From NCBI GenBank assembly GCA_029378245.1, contig JARKIF010000027.1, positions 62,001 through 126,000 of the forward strand: a stretch of DNA of 64,000 nt. The letters are read 5' to 3'. Of the stretch, positions 9,758 through 20,222 are shown piece after piece (position 1 is the stretch's first letter; each line of letters opens with the position of its first letter). This stretch comes from Roridomyces roridus (lineage: Eukaryota; Basidiomycota; Agaricomycetes; Agaricales; Mycenaceae). The notes under the pieces are model-generated. The model searched no databases. It worked only from the letters and a program-made list of their open reading frames with translations, and was not told the DNA's origin. The translations under genes were made by a program, and so were the position numbers.

Positions 9758-12514
9758 ATGTCATTCATCTCGAACGCCAGTGGAATCACCCTGGGCGAAG
9801 GTACTTTCAACAATGTGCAGGGGAATCTCGTGAATATATATTTCCATGAGGGCCAACGACTCGGAGCGAACATCGGAGGTGAGAGTTCCTCGTTAACCTC
9901 AGAGCAGCAACGTGGACTGACGCTTTTGGCTCGATGACTAGCTCTTCTGGGCTCGCTTCTGGGAGACAAACGGCGGCGGAGCGAGGACTCGACTAATACT
10001 GAAGGTGAATTTGTCTTGGTCCTCCTGAGAGCGGGAGCTGAAACCCTTGGTAGAACCTGCGCGGAAACGGAGGCGACAGAATGCGGAGGAAGATGAGCTC
10101 GAGGTTCGTAAAGACCCGCAACACATAGATGCACTGTCTCAGCCAAAGGAGTAGGTCATCCGACACAAGGACCTCGATCTCACTCATGAGATAGGCGGTG
10201 GACCTGGTTATCTCCTTCACGCGGGCAACATCAAGCGTCGGGCGGTCATCGTGAAGGTTTTTAACGCAGGAACGAGTGCCCGCAAGGTGTGTCATAGCAC
10301 TATGCCCTTCTCGACTTGACTCAAGTGACTCGGAAAGCACTTGGAAGCCACCGTAAACCTCTCTCAAAGATTATTGTGAGGGGAAAAAAAGGCACTTTGA
10401 TCTCGAGCATGATCGGTTTTGCAGGCATCCCAATGTGCTACGAATCGAAGCAGTGTCTTCCCCGACGTCCATACATCACTTTATCGCATATGATAATGAG
10501 GATGGTACATACCGTCCTCACTTCGCAGGCCGTGCTGTAGAACTAATCATTTGCTAGCCCAACGGAGGACAGCAGAAGGTCCACTCGCCGCGGCCCTGAG
10601 GGACGATCTTGACAAGAGTATTGTGCTTGGATTCAAAATGGTTCGTGTTCTTGGTCGTGTCTGTCTTCTGTTCCTCACGGGATCCCAGATTTCTAGCCTC
10701 TCTGTAGGGAACCCACCCCTTTTCCATTCCCCGGACTGATTCCCCTCTGCAGTCGGGAATAAATTATCTGAATACGCAAGGCGTCGCTCTGCCGCTGGGA
10801 CCCGAGGTATTGTCATCTTTATGTTCGCACTCCTTTGTCTCAATCCAACAGAACTTTGACGTCTTTCTGGATATCAGCGACCGATTTCTGCTGAGCATCA
10901 ATCCACCAGCAGAAGACCAAGAACAAGACGACACACGAAGCGTCTGGACCTTGTTTAACGCATTGTGTCAAAAGGTCAGGCTACCGCGTGACGGCTTGCT
11001 TGAAACGCTGACGTTTCGTGTGTAGGTCTTGAGGTCGGCCAATCGGCTATTACACGGTGTGGCTGATTCCAATGCTGCAAATCGTCTTACTTACTCTACC
11101 GAACAGATGAGGATATTGAAAGGATACCTACTGCTTTCGACTCTTCTCCTCGTTCGCCGCCGATCTCGGAATCTTCCCCGGTGCCTTCGTCGGACCAAGC
11201 CATCGTAAAAAACGCAGAAACCATCTCAACCGATCGCGAGGAGGTATCGCCAGTACCGCCTCGACGGGAATACGTCTGGCGAACGATGGACGTGCCACAG
11301 TCATTGGCCAGCATTGCCACCCAAATATCTAGAGATCTCGACCTGCGCCGCGCGTCCATCAATCGACTGACTGGGAGGGACACTGGAAGCATACACCGCT
11401 GCCCGGGATACATTCGGGAGGAAGTGACACTAGCGACACGGACGGCAGATAGTGCTGTCGTCTCGCACGATGCGCCCACTATCCAGGAGGTTTGCTTGGT
11501 ATGCCACGAAATCGTGGACTCGGGAGCCGTGCTCCGTTGCATTTGTGGGGATGCATGTATGTAGGCCAAGACTAGTTTCTTGCCGCACCTCCTCATTCTG
11601 TCCCAGATCCCGGCTGGCGCCCCACGGTCAAGTGTCAATCCTGCAAGTTCTGGAGTCATCGCCAGTGCGTTGGGAATATCAGCGAATTCTTATGCCACCT
11701 CTGCGTGCCCACGGTCAACAATCAGGCAGACCATTACAACGATTACACTCCCTACCGTCCCGGTGGTTCTGTCAGTCCACACCAGGGAACAGACCCGGGC
11801 CCCGTCTACCCATCCACACCGTACGCCTACCCATCTTCACCGTACGGCTCGCCCTACATCTCCGCCAACCCCAATCTCGAACCCGATCATTTCCATCCTG
11901 ACGACGACGATGAACTCCTAGGCACGAGTTCGTCAGCACAGCGACGAATGCCAAGGAGCAGGAGCGGGAGTCCGATGTTGGACCCAGATACGTTTGCTGC
12001 TGCGATGAGAGCTTGGGGCGGTGATGAGAGGCAGAGGCAGAGGCAGAGGCAGAGGCAGAGGCAGAGTGGGCAGTACTCGTACCAACACCAGCCCACTTCC
12101 CTCAATCCCCGCTCCGTCTCTGCCGATATTCGCACACCAGAGCAGTTGGCCGCTGTGCAGGATTTTTTGGCCACGCTGGGACGTGACATCTCTGACACCG
12201 GTCGCCATCCCAGCGGTGGCTCCGAATCCTACTTTGAACCCGTTGATCTCAGTCAACTCGGACTTGCGGGTATGCCTGCTGTCCATGGCGTCGACGACGA
12301 GCGCTTCTACGCCGTCTTCCCCGACGCCCGCCCCAGCCCCCAACAGCCGTTCCGGTCCGAACCGTCCCCAGCTGCACAAATGGGAAGCTTCAAACACCAG
12401 TCTCCGCGTGGTCATGACCGCGACACTGGCCGTGAGAGACTCCGAAAGGCCAGCGCTTTATCATCTTCTTCTTGCCTAATTTTGACTCTGTGTCTAGCTC
12501 TCGCTGAAGTATGA
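9758..12514 (+). CDS. Family copy C: intact pseudokinase-PHD protein (715 aa)
   Basis: Thirteen exons sum to 2148 nt in frame: 9758-9878, 9942-10004, 10054-10103, 10155-10286, 10338-10375, 10425-10504, 10558-10640, micro-exon 10689-10703, 10753-10806, 10852-10974, 11026-11056, 11107-11556 and 11607-12514. The leader is MSFISNASGITLGEGTFNN. The kinase-like part has EIGGGPGYLLHAG (loop), AVIVKVFNAG (candidate lysine) and HPNVLRIEAV, but where the catalytic and DFG segments should be it has FDVFLDISDRFLLSINP, so catalysis is unlikely. The linker carries VPPRREYVWRTM. The PHD finger is CIC, CQSC, WSHRQC, CHLC. The tail resembles that of copy B but has an in-frame deletion of about 80 residues and an expanded RQ run. 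The role is unknown; a nuclear, chromatin-reading scaffold is an inference from the PHD finger. Confidence 0.8.
12022..12069 (+). repeat. GGCAGA hexanucleotide run in coding sequence
   Basis: About six to seven copies of GGCAGA encode alternating arginine and glutamine in the copy C tail. Copy B has only two copies at the matching place (7059-7075). This is a slippage-prone coding microsatellite. Confidence 0.8.
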
Positions 12515-12965
12515 CCGCGATCGTCTCCGTGACCCCGGCCTGCGAAACAAAAGGAGAGCTATGCTGGAAATGGTGGATACCGGCGTGGTGCGCAGCACAC
12601 CACTTGGAAGGACTGGGACGGAAAGGGTGATGTGAATATAACGCGGGACACCCTTCTGAATTTCCCATTTCGTCTCTCCCATCCGTTTCAAGTCAATTCG
12701 TATCCCTACACCAAATTACACACACAGACTTGGCTGGTTGCTACAGCTCCATAAGAGTAGAAGAAAAAGAGTACGTCGTGCGTATCGTATGTATGGTCAA
12801 TTGTTCTGCTTGTAAGTATCAGATTGGATGTTGTTGTTATGCATGCTCGAAAGAAAGAGAGAAGGAAACCCAAAATCGAAAAAGTAACTGGTGAGTGACG
12901 CGCGAGGTCCTGCCGACTCGCACGACATCAAGCAAGAGTAAGAGTAGGCATCAGCTGCGGCCAAA
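12515..12965. other. Duplicated intergenic spacer of unit C
   Basis: This spacer matches 8459-8966 closely and 18530-18913 and 23700-24067 more loosely. It contains the converging 3' ends of copy C and of the minus-strand acidic-protein copy. No gene was seen. Confidence 0.5.
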
Positions 12966-13911
12966 TTATTTGGCCATCTCCCACTCTTGCTCCGCCGACG
13001 AGTGACTCTGCATCCGAGAGTCGCCGAGGACGACCCACGACGTGCTAAGCATTGGGGGCATCTCCAGCTCGACGTCCGGCTCCGCTTCTTCGGGATCCGA
13101 CAGGTAAAAGTCGGGCTCGACATCCATAACGGCTTCGAGCAACAATTCTTCGTCACTTTACCCTTCGGCGTCTTCGTCACTCTCCTCTTCCTCCCTCTGC
13201 TCCTCTACATGTCCATGCCCAGCGCCACCCTCAGACCCATCGCATAACCGCTCCAGCTCAGCAGTCGCTCCTAGAATACCAACAGCCAACCGAGCACCCA
13301 TGTGCAGGATCTTGGCACCATGGGGCGTCGCACGCAGACTCGCGAGGACGGCTCGTCTATGGAGTGTCTGCGGGGGAGTGCGTTTCGGCTTTGTCACTTT
13401 CGGCGTCGTCGGTGCCGGTGTGATCAGAGGGAGTGATATGCATGAGGATGATGGGGATGAGCGGCGCGTGAGGAGGTAGAATTTGAAGGAGAAGGAGAAG
13501 GGCGGGAAGAGCCTGGAGGGACGCCGGTGCCACAGGTCGTGCGAGCACGTGCGGCCGCCGGGACGATGAGGAGGGCACGTGGTGGGGGTGAAGAAGGGAT
13601 TGGCAAGTCGGTGTTGAGGGCGAGGGGTGAGCGTGCAGCGGGGAGTTGAGGTTTACGATGATGGATGGGAGGAAGCGGGGGGAAGGGGACAGGGGCGTCG
13701 GGGTGAATGTCAGAGTTTGTGGGCGAGGGTGCTGCTGCTCGTACGAGGCTCCGTCGACGGTCCTTTTGCTTTTTGTAATAGCGCAGGGTGCGAGTGTAGG
13801 GAATTTCAGATGATGTTCATGCTTTCCTGCGTTCTTCTCGACCAAGTTTGGGTTGGAGGCGCTAGAGGAAACTGACGGGCAACGCGGGGTTATAAGCCAG
13901 GGAGATAACAT
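12966..13911 (-). pseudogene. Acidic-protein gene, unit C copy (in-frame stop)
   Basis: On the minus strand the conserved core TPPQTLHRRAVLASLRATPH is present, as are DEDAEG and the DVEPDFYLSD block. However, the codons that read GEIDEE in the intact copy read G, stop (TAA), S, D, E, E here (around 13155-13165), and further small deletions shorten the acidic tail. The N-terminal part starts MLSPWLITPRCPSVSSSASN, different from the intact copy in unit E. Probably a decayed duplicate. Confidence 0.65.
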
Positions 13912-14470
13912 TCGATTGCATGCCAGTGGTCGGAAGGGGACGACCTCGCGTAAGTAAAAGCCCTGGCCATGCCCAGTTGGAACAGACGAGGGCTAGCTGA
14001 AATCCGCCGAGTGGTGGTTGGAAGACAAGAGCACTTGCGGCACGCCACTCACTGCACTTGATCATGATCTTTATTGATGCCGCGATCAACCTTGTTCCCG
14101 AGACCATCGTCTTCCTCACTCAGCTTGGTAACAATACCATACTCGTTCTGCCTCAACGACGATGCCCGATACAAAAGTCAGGAAATTCCGTTCGAAAAGC
14201 GTCAATTTCGTATCACTACCCAAAAGTTTTGAAACACGCAGCAACAGTCTCGACTTTCCGCTCTTCCTTCAGGTAGACCAGCGCTTTGCCGGACGATGTA
14301 TCCTCTCGTGGTTGGGATTTCCCACGTCTCAACATCCATCCCCGCGGGACTGGAAGCCGGTGCGGAACACCGAACAGCTTTCAGCTGACAGGCTCACAGC
14401 TAGCGCGAGGCCACGCACAGCGGCACATAAAGCCATTCTACTCTAACGTCCACTCTGCTCACACCGCTCG
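13912..14470 (+). promoter_or_regulatory. 5' flank of family copy D
   Basis: Non-coding. It matches the copy E flank (19677-20222) over most of its length, including the TTGTTCCCGAGACCATCGTC block, TTCCGTTCGAAAAGCGTCAA and ACGTCCACTCTGCTCACACC just before the start codon. These conserved blocks are the best candidates for promoter elements shared by D and E. Confidence 0.5.
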
Positions 14471-16670
14471 ATGTCATTCATCTCGAATGCCAGTGGAATC
14501 ACCCTGCGCGAAGGCACTTTCAATAATATTCAGGGGGACTTCGTGAACATATTCCAGGCTGGGAACCTGGCATCAGCAGACATCGGTAGTGAGTTTTCCC
14601 GTGGATGCCAGACGAAGGACACAGACTCATGCGTTCGGCTCGACACGCCAGGTCTCCTGCAGTCGCTTCTTGAGGACAAACGACGGCGACGAGAGGACTC
14701 GGCAGGTGTAGAAGGTGACGTCGCGATATCGTCTTCGACCTCCAGATCACGGAAACTCAAACCCCTGGGTAGAACCTGCGCAGAGACGAGAGGAAACGGA
14801 GGAGGAAGATGGGCTGGAGGTTCGTGAAGACCCGCGGCACATGGATATACCCTATCTCAACGAATGGAGCAGGTCGTCCGATACAGGGACCTCAGACTGA
14901 CCCGCGAGATAGGCCGCGGACCTGGCTATCATCTTCACACAGGCAACATCAAGCTTCGGGCGGTCATCGTGAAGGTTTTTAACGCAGGAAAGAATGCCCG
15001 CAAGGTGTGTCATACTGTGCCCTTCTCGATTTGAATCTGAAATGACTCAAAAAGCACTGGGAAGCCGCTGTGAACCTCTCGCGACGACTACTGTGAGCAA
15101 CAAAACAGGCCTTTTAGTTCACAGCATGATGGTTTTCCAGGCATCCCAATGTGCTAAGAATCGAAGGCACCTCGGCTCCAACGTCCATACATCACTTTGT
15201 AGCGTATGAAGATGGTACCGTCCTCACTTCGCAAGTAGTGTGCTGCACAACTGATCGTTTGCTAGCCCATCGGAAGACAGCGGAAGGGCCACTCGCCGTC
15301 GCCCTCAGGGAAGATCTTGAAAAGAGCATCATGCTCGGATTCAAAATGGTCCATGTCTTTGATCGTATCCATTTTCATTGCCTGACCGGTTACCAGATCT
15401 CGGACCTCTCTGTGAGAGAGCTGTCCCTCTTCTCACCGCCATGCTAATACCTCCAAAGTCGGGAATGGATTATCTGAGTACTCAAGGCATCACCCTTCCG
15501 CAGGGACCCGAGGTATGGCTATCTTTAAGCTTGTCTTCTTCGTCTCAATCTGACACAGAGTTTTGACGTCTTCCTCGATATCAACGACCGATTCCTGCTC
15601 AACGTCAATCCACCGACCGATGCTAATACAACACAGCGCGAACAAGAAGACAAGACAAACGTCTGGACCTTGTTCAACGGATTGTGTCAAAAGGTCAGTG
15701 CTAGTGCTACCAGCAATATCTTCCTCGATGAGCGCTGACCTTTCGTGTGCAGGTTTTGAGGTCGGCCAATCGCGTATTACACGGTATGTCTCCCCCCAAG
15801 GCCAAATCATCTTGCTTACTTCACCGTAAAAGATGAGGATATTGAAAGGAAACCCACCGTTTTTGATTCTTCTTGCTGGCCAGCGATCTTGGAACCCTCG
15901 CCGGTGGCGTCGCAGGATCAAGCCACTGTACAAAACGAAGAAGCTATCCCAACTGATCGCCAGAATGTCACCGCGGTGCCCCCTCGTAGGGAATTCGTCT
16001 GGCGAATGATGGATCTGCCGCAGTCCTTGGCTACCATTGCCGCTCAAATCACTCGAGATCTCGACCTGCGTCGCGTGTCCATTCACAGGCTCGTTTCGAG
16101 CGATGGCGGCAGCATTCACAGATGTGCGGGATACATCCGGGAGGAAGTGACGCTGGCGATCAGGACGGCAGATAGTGCCGTCGTATCACACGATGCGCCC
16201 ACTATCCAGGAGGTGTGCTCGGTATGCCACGAGGTTGTGAGCTTGGGAGAGGTTTTCCATTGTATTTGCGGGGAAAAGGGTAAGCACAGTCGAGCTGTCG
16301 TGCGATACGCCCCTTATCTTGTCCCTTTCTAGAACCCGGGTTGGGTCCTACGGCCAAATGTCGCTTATGCAAGTCGTGGAGTCACAGGGACTGTACCCCC
16401 GCTTCCAATGATTCTCTATGCGCCTTTTGCTTTTCAAGGACTTCCGCTCAAGACTACGACATTGCTATTTCCAACATCGAGCCGTCTGCCCCAGCTGACA
16501 ACAAGGACATGCAAGACGCCCCAAGACGACCGGCCATAGCACCTCATGACGCTGGTGCTATCGATACCAGCGAGGAAGCGCCTGCGCTGCCGACCGTGGA
16601 CAAGGCCGCATCCCGTCGATTGCGGAGCCAGAATCCGTTCAGGACCCACAATAATCCGTTTAGACGATGA
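14471..16670 (+). CDS. Family copy D: intact pseudokinase-PHD protein (524 aa)
   Basis: Thirteen exons sum to 1575 nt with all phases matching: 14471-14588, 14652-14714, 14773-14819, 14873-15004, 15055-15092, 15141-15214, 15266-15348, micro-exon 15397-15411, 15459-15512, 15559-15693, 15753-15783, 15833-16279 and 16333-16670. The kinase-like part has REIGRGPGYHLHTG, AVIVKVFNAG, HPNVLRIEGTSAPTS, AVALREDLEKSIMLGFKM and FDVFLDINDRFLLNVNP (no HRD, no DFG). The linker includes VPPRREFVWRMMDLPQSLA. The zinc-finger region is CSVCHE, CICGEK, CRLC, WSHRDC and CAFC. The tail is short, acidic then basic, ending NNPFRR. It is the most compact complete member and a good reference for the family. Exon 1 is identical in length and sequence to that of copy E. 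Confidence 0.85.
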
Positions 16671-18913
16671 GGAGAACGAGGAAGACAAGAAAAAGGAGCG
16701 GCGGTGGGGTGGTTGTCGAGGGCATGCAGACCTCGTGTTTTGTATCGAAAGAGAGGCTGTAGGGATGAGTTAAGGTCGACAAACTTATTGACAGTCGCCG
16801 ACAGCCGGCCAGCGTCCGCATACCCCTCAATCCGGATACCGCGGAGTACGGTCTCCGGATTGCTTGCTTCTCACGGTCGGCGTCCGCAGGACTGGTAATT
16901 CTTTCCAACGTCGATGCGACAACCGACACCATTCTCCACCCTCCTTCCGTCTGCGCAAAGCAGGCGTGTTCTACCAATCATCCCTGGACCCGTCGCGAGC
17001 CCCAACGGACTTGATTGACCCATTTACCATCTCCCATCCGACCCCATGGCCTTCCCATTACCAATAATATCCATCAGACTTTCGACTTGTTCGAGCGGCA
17101 CTGGTGAACTGCAATATCTACCCCGGACTCGCCCCTCCTCCTCCCACATATATACCTTCCCTCGCGTGCAGTTTTCCCTGCTTTGACTCGGGAGCGAATC
17201 TCGATCCCGGCGTCCAGCCTCGTCCACAGTGACGTCAAGCCACCCGCCCGCGCCGGCGCCGGTGTCCATGTCTATCTTATCAACGCAGCCATGGCCATAT
17301 CCGCATTCAATGGACCCATTCTGAATCCTAAAAAACGTCGGCTCTACCACTCACCAACTCGCCATGGCCTTTCAAGTCCACACTCTGCGGCGGAAGTCTT
17401 AGTATCATGCTTTGATTTTCACGCCACACATCCGATCTTCGTAGCCATCTCTACTCTACTGAGAACAAACGTATATAGAAAAGTATACCTGAGTATACGT
17501 AGACAAGGTAGACTTGATACACTGGGTAGACTACCCAGGTACACTCGGTAGACTGCCAGGCCGGTACACTCGGTAGATCGTGCCGTCGATTCATCATGAT
17601 GGCCATCACTGTCATCACTGCCTCTTGTTCTCCACCATGATGACCATCGAGCGCATCGTCTGCGACGCCGCCCGCCACGAGCTCGACCGGTCATTGTCAC
17701 GCCTGCCATGCAACGCCGCCACGCCTGCCACGCGGCCCACGCCACGCCCGCCCGCCAGTCCCAACCCACCGCCTACAGCCCACATTCGCCCGCTACGCGC
17801 CTCTCGCCGCCCGTTGCACGCGCTTCGCCTCGCCCTCACTCCCGCCTCACCTCGCCACGTCCGCCTCACCTCGCCATGTCCGCCTCTCATCGCCACGTCC
17901 GTCTCACCTCGCCACGTCCTCTCACACCTGGCCATGTCCGCCTCACCTCGCCATGTCCGCCTTACCTCGCCATGTCCGCCTCTCCTCGCCATGTCTGCTT
18001 CTCCTCGCCGTGTCCGCCTCTCCTCGCCACTCGTCCTCGTCGAGCAGCGCAAGATACACCTCGCCTGCCAGCCCGGGTACATGCCTGCCGCAGAGCGAAT
18101 CTCTCCTGTTCCTACCGCCGCTCATCATGCACACCTCACTCTATCTCCTGCCAGCACCACATCCGAGTAGACATGCGAGCGCAGTACTAGATGCTTCGCT
18201 TGGCGCGGATACTTGTGTGATACCGTTACCGTATACGCGAGCCGTCGGCGTCGGTGTCGCGCGCCAGTTCATAGTACACCTTGTGCAATTACCACTGTAA
18301 TAATCAATTGTCGTTTTTCGCGCCAACAGCCGCATGATCAATGCCGGCCGATGGGCCTGGTCATTGCCGTCTCCTGAGTCTACAGAAAGAGGGGTGTACG
18401 AAGAGTCTATCAAAAATAGCCGTAGGTGTATGAGGTCTACCGAATCTATCACATTTGGTAGACTTCTGGGCTCACGGTTTTTCTGACTCTACTAGTTGCA
18501 CATCCATCCATCCAAGATGAAAGTGATTCCCTACCTTTTACCTCCATCCCGTTCCCATCCCTTCCCGTTCCCATCTTGCTATTGCTACTATACCCAACCG
18601 ATGAGATGATACCTTCCGCAATTTCACGCCGTTCTCCCATTCGTTTCGAGTATACTCACATTCGTATCTCTACAACAAATTACACAGACAGGTCGGTTAC
18701 TACAGCTCTGTAAGAGTAAAGAAAAAAGGTGCGTCTCGTATGTATTGACAATTTGCTTGTAAGTGGATTAGACGGCGTTATGCATGCTTGAAAGAAAGAA
18801 AGAAACCCAAAATCGAAAAGTAACTCGTGAGTGAGTCTGACGCGTGAGGTCCTGTCGACTCGCACGACATCAAGCAAGAGTAAGAGTAAGAGTGGGCATC
18901 AGCTGCGGCCAAT
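16671..18913. other. Intergenic spacer of unit D with about 1 kb of inserted sequence
   Basis: The part to about 17450 aligns patchily with unit E (about 23380-23690; shared GCGTCCAG, TCTATCTTATCAAC and ATGGCCTTTCAAG-like blocks). From about 17450 to 18505 there is sequence absent from unit E at the corresponding place: repeated GGTAGAC/GTCTACC motifs at both sides (17500-17580, 18425-18470) enclosing a 19-bp minisatellite. No TIRs could be defined. After 18505 the unit homology resumes (TTCCCGTTCCCATCTTGCTA). Confidence 0.5.
17846..18027 (+). repeat. 19-bp minisatellite, about nine to ten units
   Basis: The unit approximates CTCGCCATGTCCGCCTCAC, with scattered substitutions. The 19-nt period is not a multiple of three, so several frames stay open across it on both strands. 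Those frames are repeat artefacts, not genes. Confidence 0.8.
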
Positions 18914-19676
18914 TTATTCGACCATCTCCCACTCTTGCTCCGCCGACGACGATGACCGACTCTGCATCCGAGACTGAGACTCTCCGAGGACGACCCACGA
19001 CGCGCTAAGCACCGGGGGCATCTCCATCTCCAGCTCAGCGTCAGGCATCGCCACGTCAGGCTCCGCTTCCTCGGGATCCGACAGGTAAAAGTCGGGCTCG
19101 ACATCCATAACGGCTTCGAGCAGCAACTCTTCGTCGATTTCCCCTTCGGCGTCTTCGTCACTCTCCTCCTCTTCCCCCTGCTCCTCCTCTGCATGACTCG
19201 TCCCTGGAGTGCATAATCGCTCCAGCTCAGCAGTCGCTCCCAACAGCCAACCGCGCGCCCATGTGCAGGATCTTGGCACCATGGGGCGTCGCACGCAGAC
19301 TCGCGAGGACGGCTCGTCGGTGGAGCGTCTGCGGGGGAGTGCGTTTCGGTTTCGGCTCTGTCACTTTCGGCATCGTCGGTCCCGGTGTGATCGGAGGGAT
19401 TAATACGCATGAGGATGGCGGGGATGAGCGACGGGATGAGGTAGAATTTGAAGGAGAAGGGCGGGAGGAGCCTGGGGGAACACTGGTGCCACAGGTCGTG
19501 CGAGCACGGTCCTTTTGCTTTTTGTAATAGCGCAGGGTGCGAGTGTAGGGAATCCGCAGATGATTTTCATGCCTTCCTGCGTTCTTCTTGACCAAGTTTG
19601 GGTTGGAGGCGCTAGAGGAAACTGACGGGCAACGCGGGGTTATAAGCCAGGGAGATAACATTCGATTGTATGCCAC
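18914..19676 (-). pseudogene. Acidic-protein gene, unit D copy (frameshifted)
   Basis: Minus strand. The N-terminal frame runs through KPKRTPPQTLHRRAVLASLR and HMGARLAVG, then shifts frame near 19245 because a few bases are missing relative to the intact copy (which reads ARLAVGILGATAELERL). The acidic part continues in another frame to EQEWEMVE and a TAA at 18914-18916. The coding content is otherwise well preserved, so the frameshift is likely recent. Confidence 0.65.
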
Positions 19677-20222
19677 GTAGGGGACGTCCTCCGTACGTAA
19701 AAGCTCTGGCCATGCCTAGTTGAACAGACGAGGGCTAGCTGAAATCCGCCGAGTGGTGGTTGGAAGACAAGAGGACAATGCCTTGCGGCACGCCACTCGC
19801 TGCACTTGATCATTTGATGCCCAATCAACGTTGTTCCCGAGACCATCGTCTTCCTCACTCAGCTTGGCAACAATACTCGTTCTGCCTCAACGACGGTGCG
19901 CGATACAAAGTCAGGAAATTTCAAGGAAATTCCGTTCGAAAAGCGTCAATTCCGTATCACTACCCCAAAGTCTCGCAACACGCACTGCGCAGCAGCAGTA
20001 GTTTTCCGCTCGTCTTTCAGGTGGACCAGCGCTTTGCGGGACGATTTATCTTCTCGTGGTTTTGATTTTCCATGTCTCGACTTCATCCTGTCCGAACCCC
20101 GTGGGGTTGGAAGCCGGTGCGGACAGCTTTCAGTTAACAGCTTGCAGTTGACAGGCTCACAGCCAACGCGGGCGGCGCATAGAGCCATCCTACTCTAACG
20201 TCCACTCTGCTCACACCGCTCG
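19677..20222 (+). promoter_or_regulatory. 5' flank of family copy E
   Basis: Non-coding counterpart of 13912-14470. The final 50 bases before the start codon are identical to those of copy D. Confidence 0.5.

Noticed and set aside
11551..11606. A GC donor in copy C after the CICGD codons
   Set aside because: The phase of the next exon shows the real donor is the GT four bases further on, as in copy B.
17580..18190. Long overlapping frames on both strands with SPRHVRLTSP-type repeats
   Set aside because: Produced by the 19-bp minisatellite; no domain, no splice pattern, and absent from the sister units.
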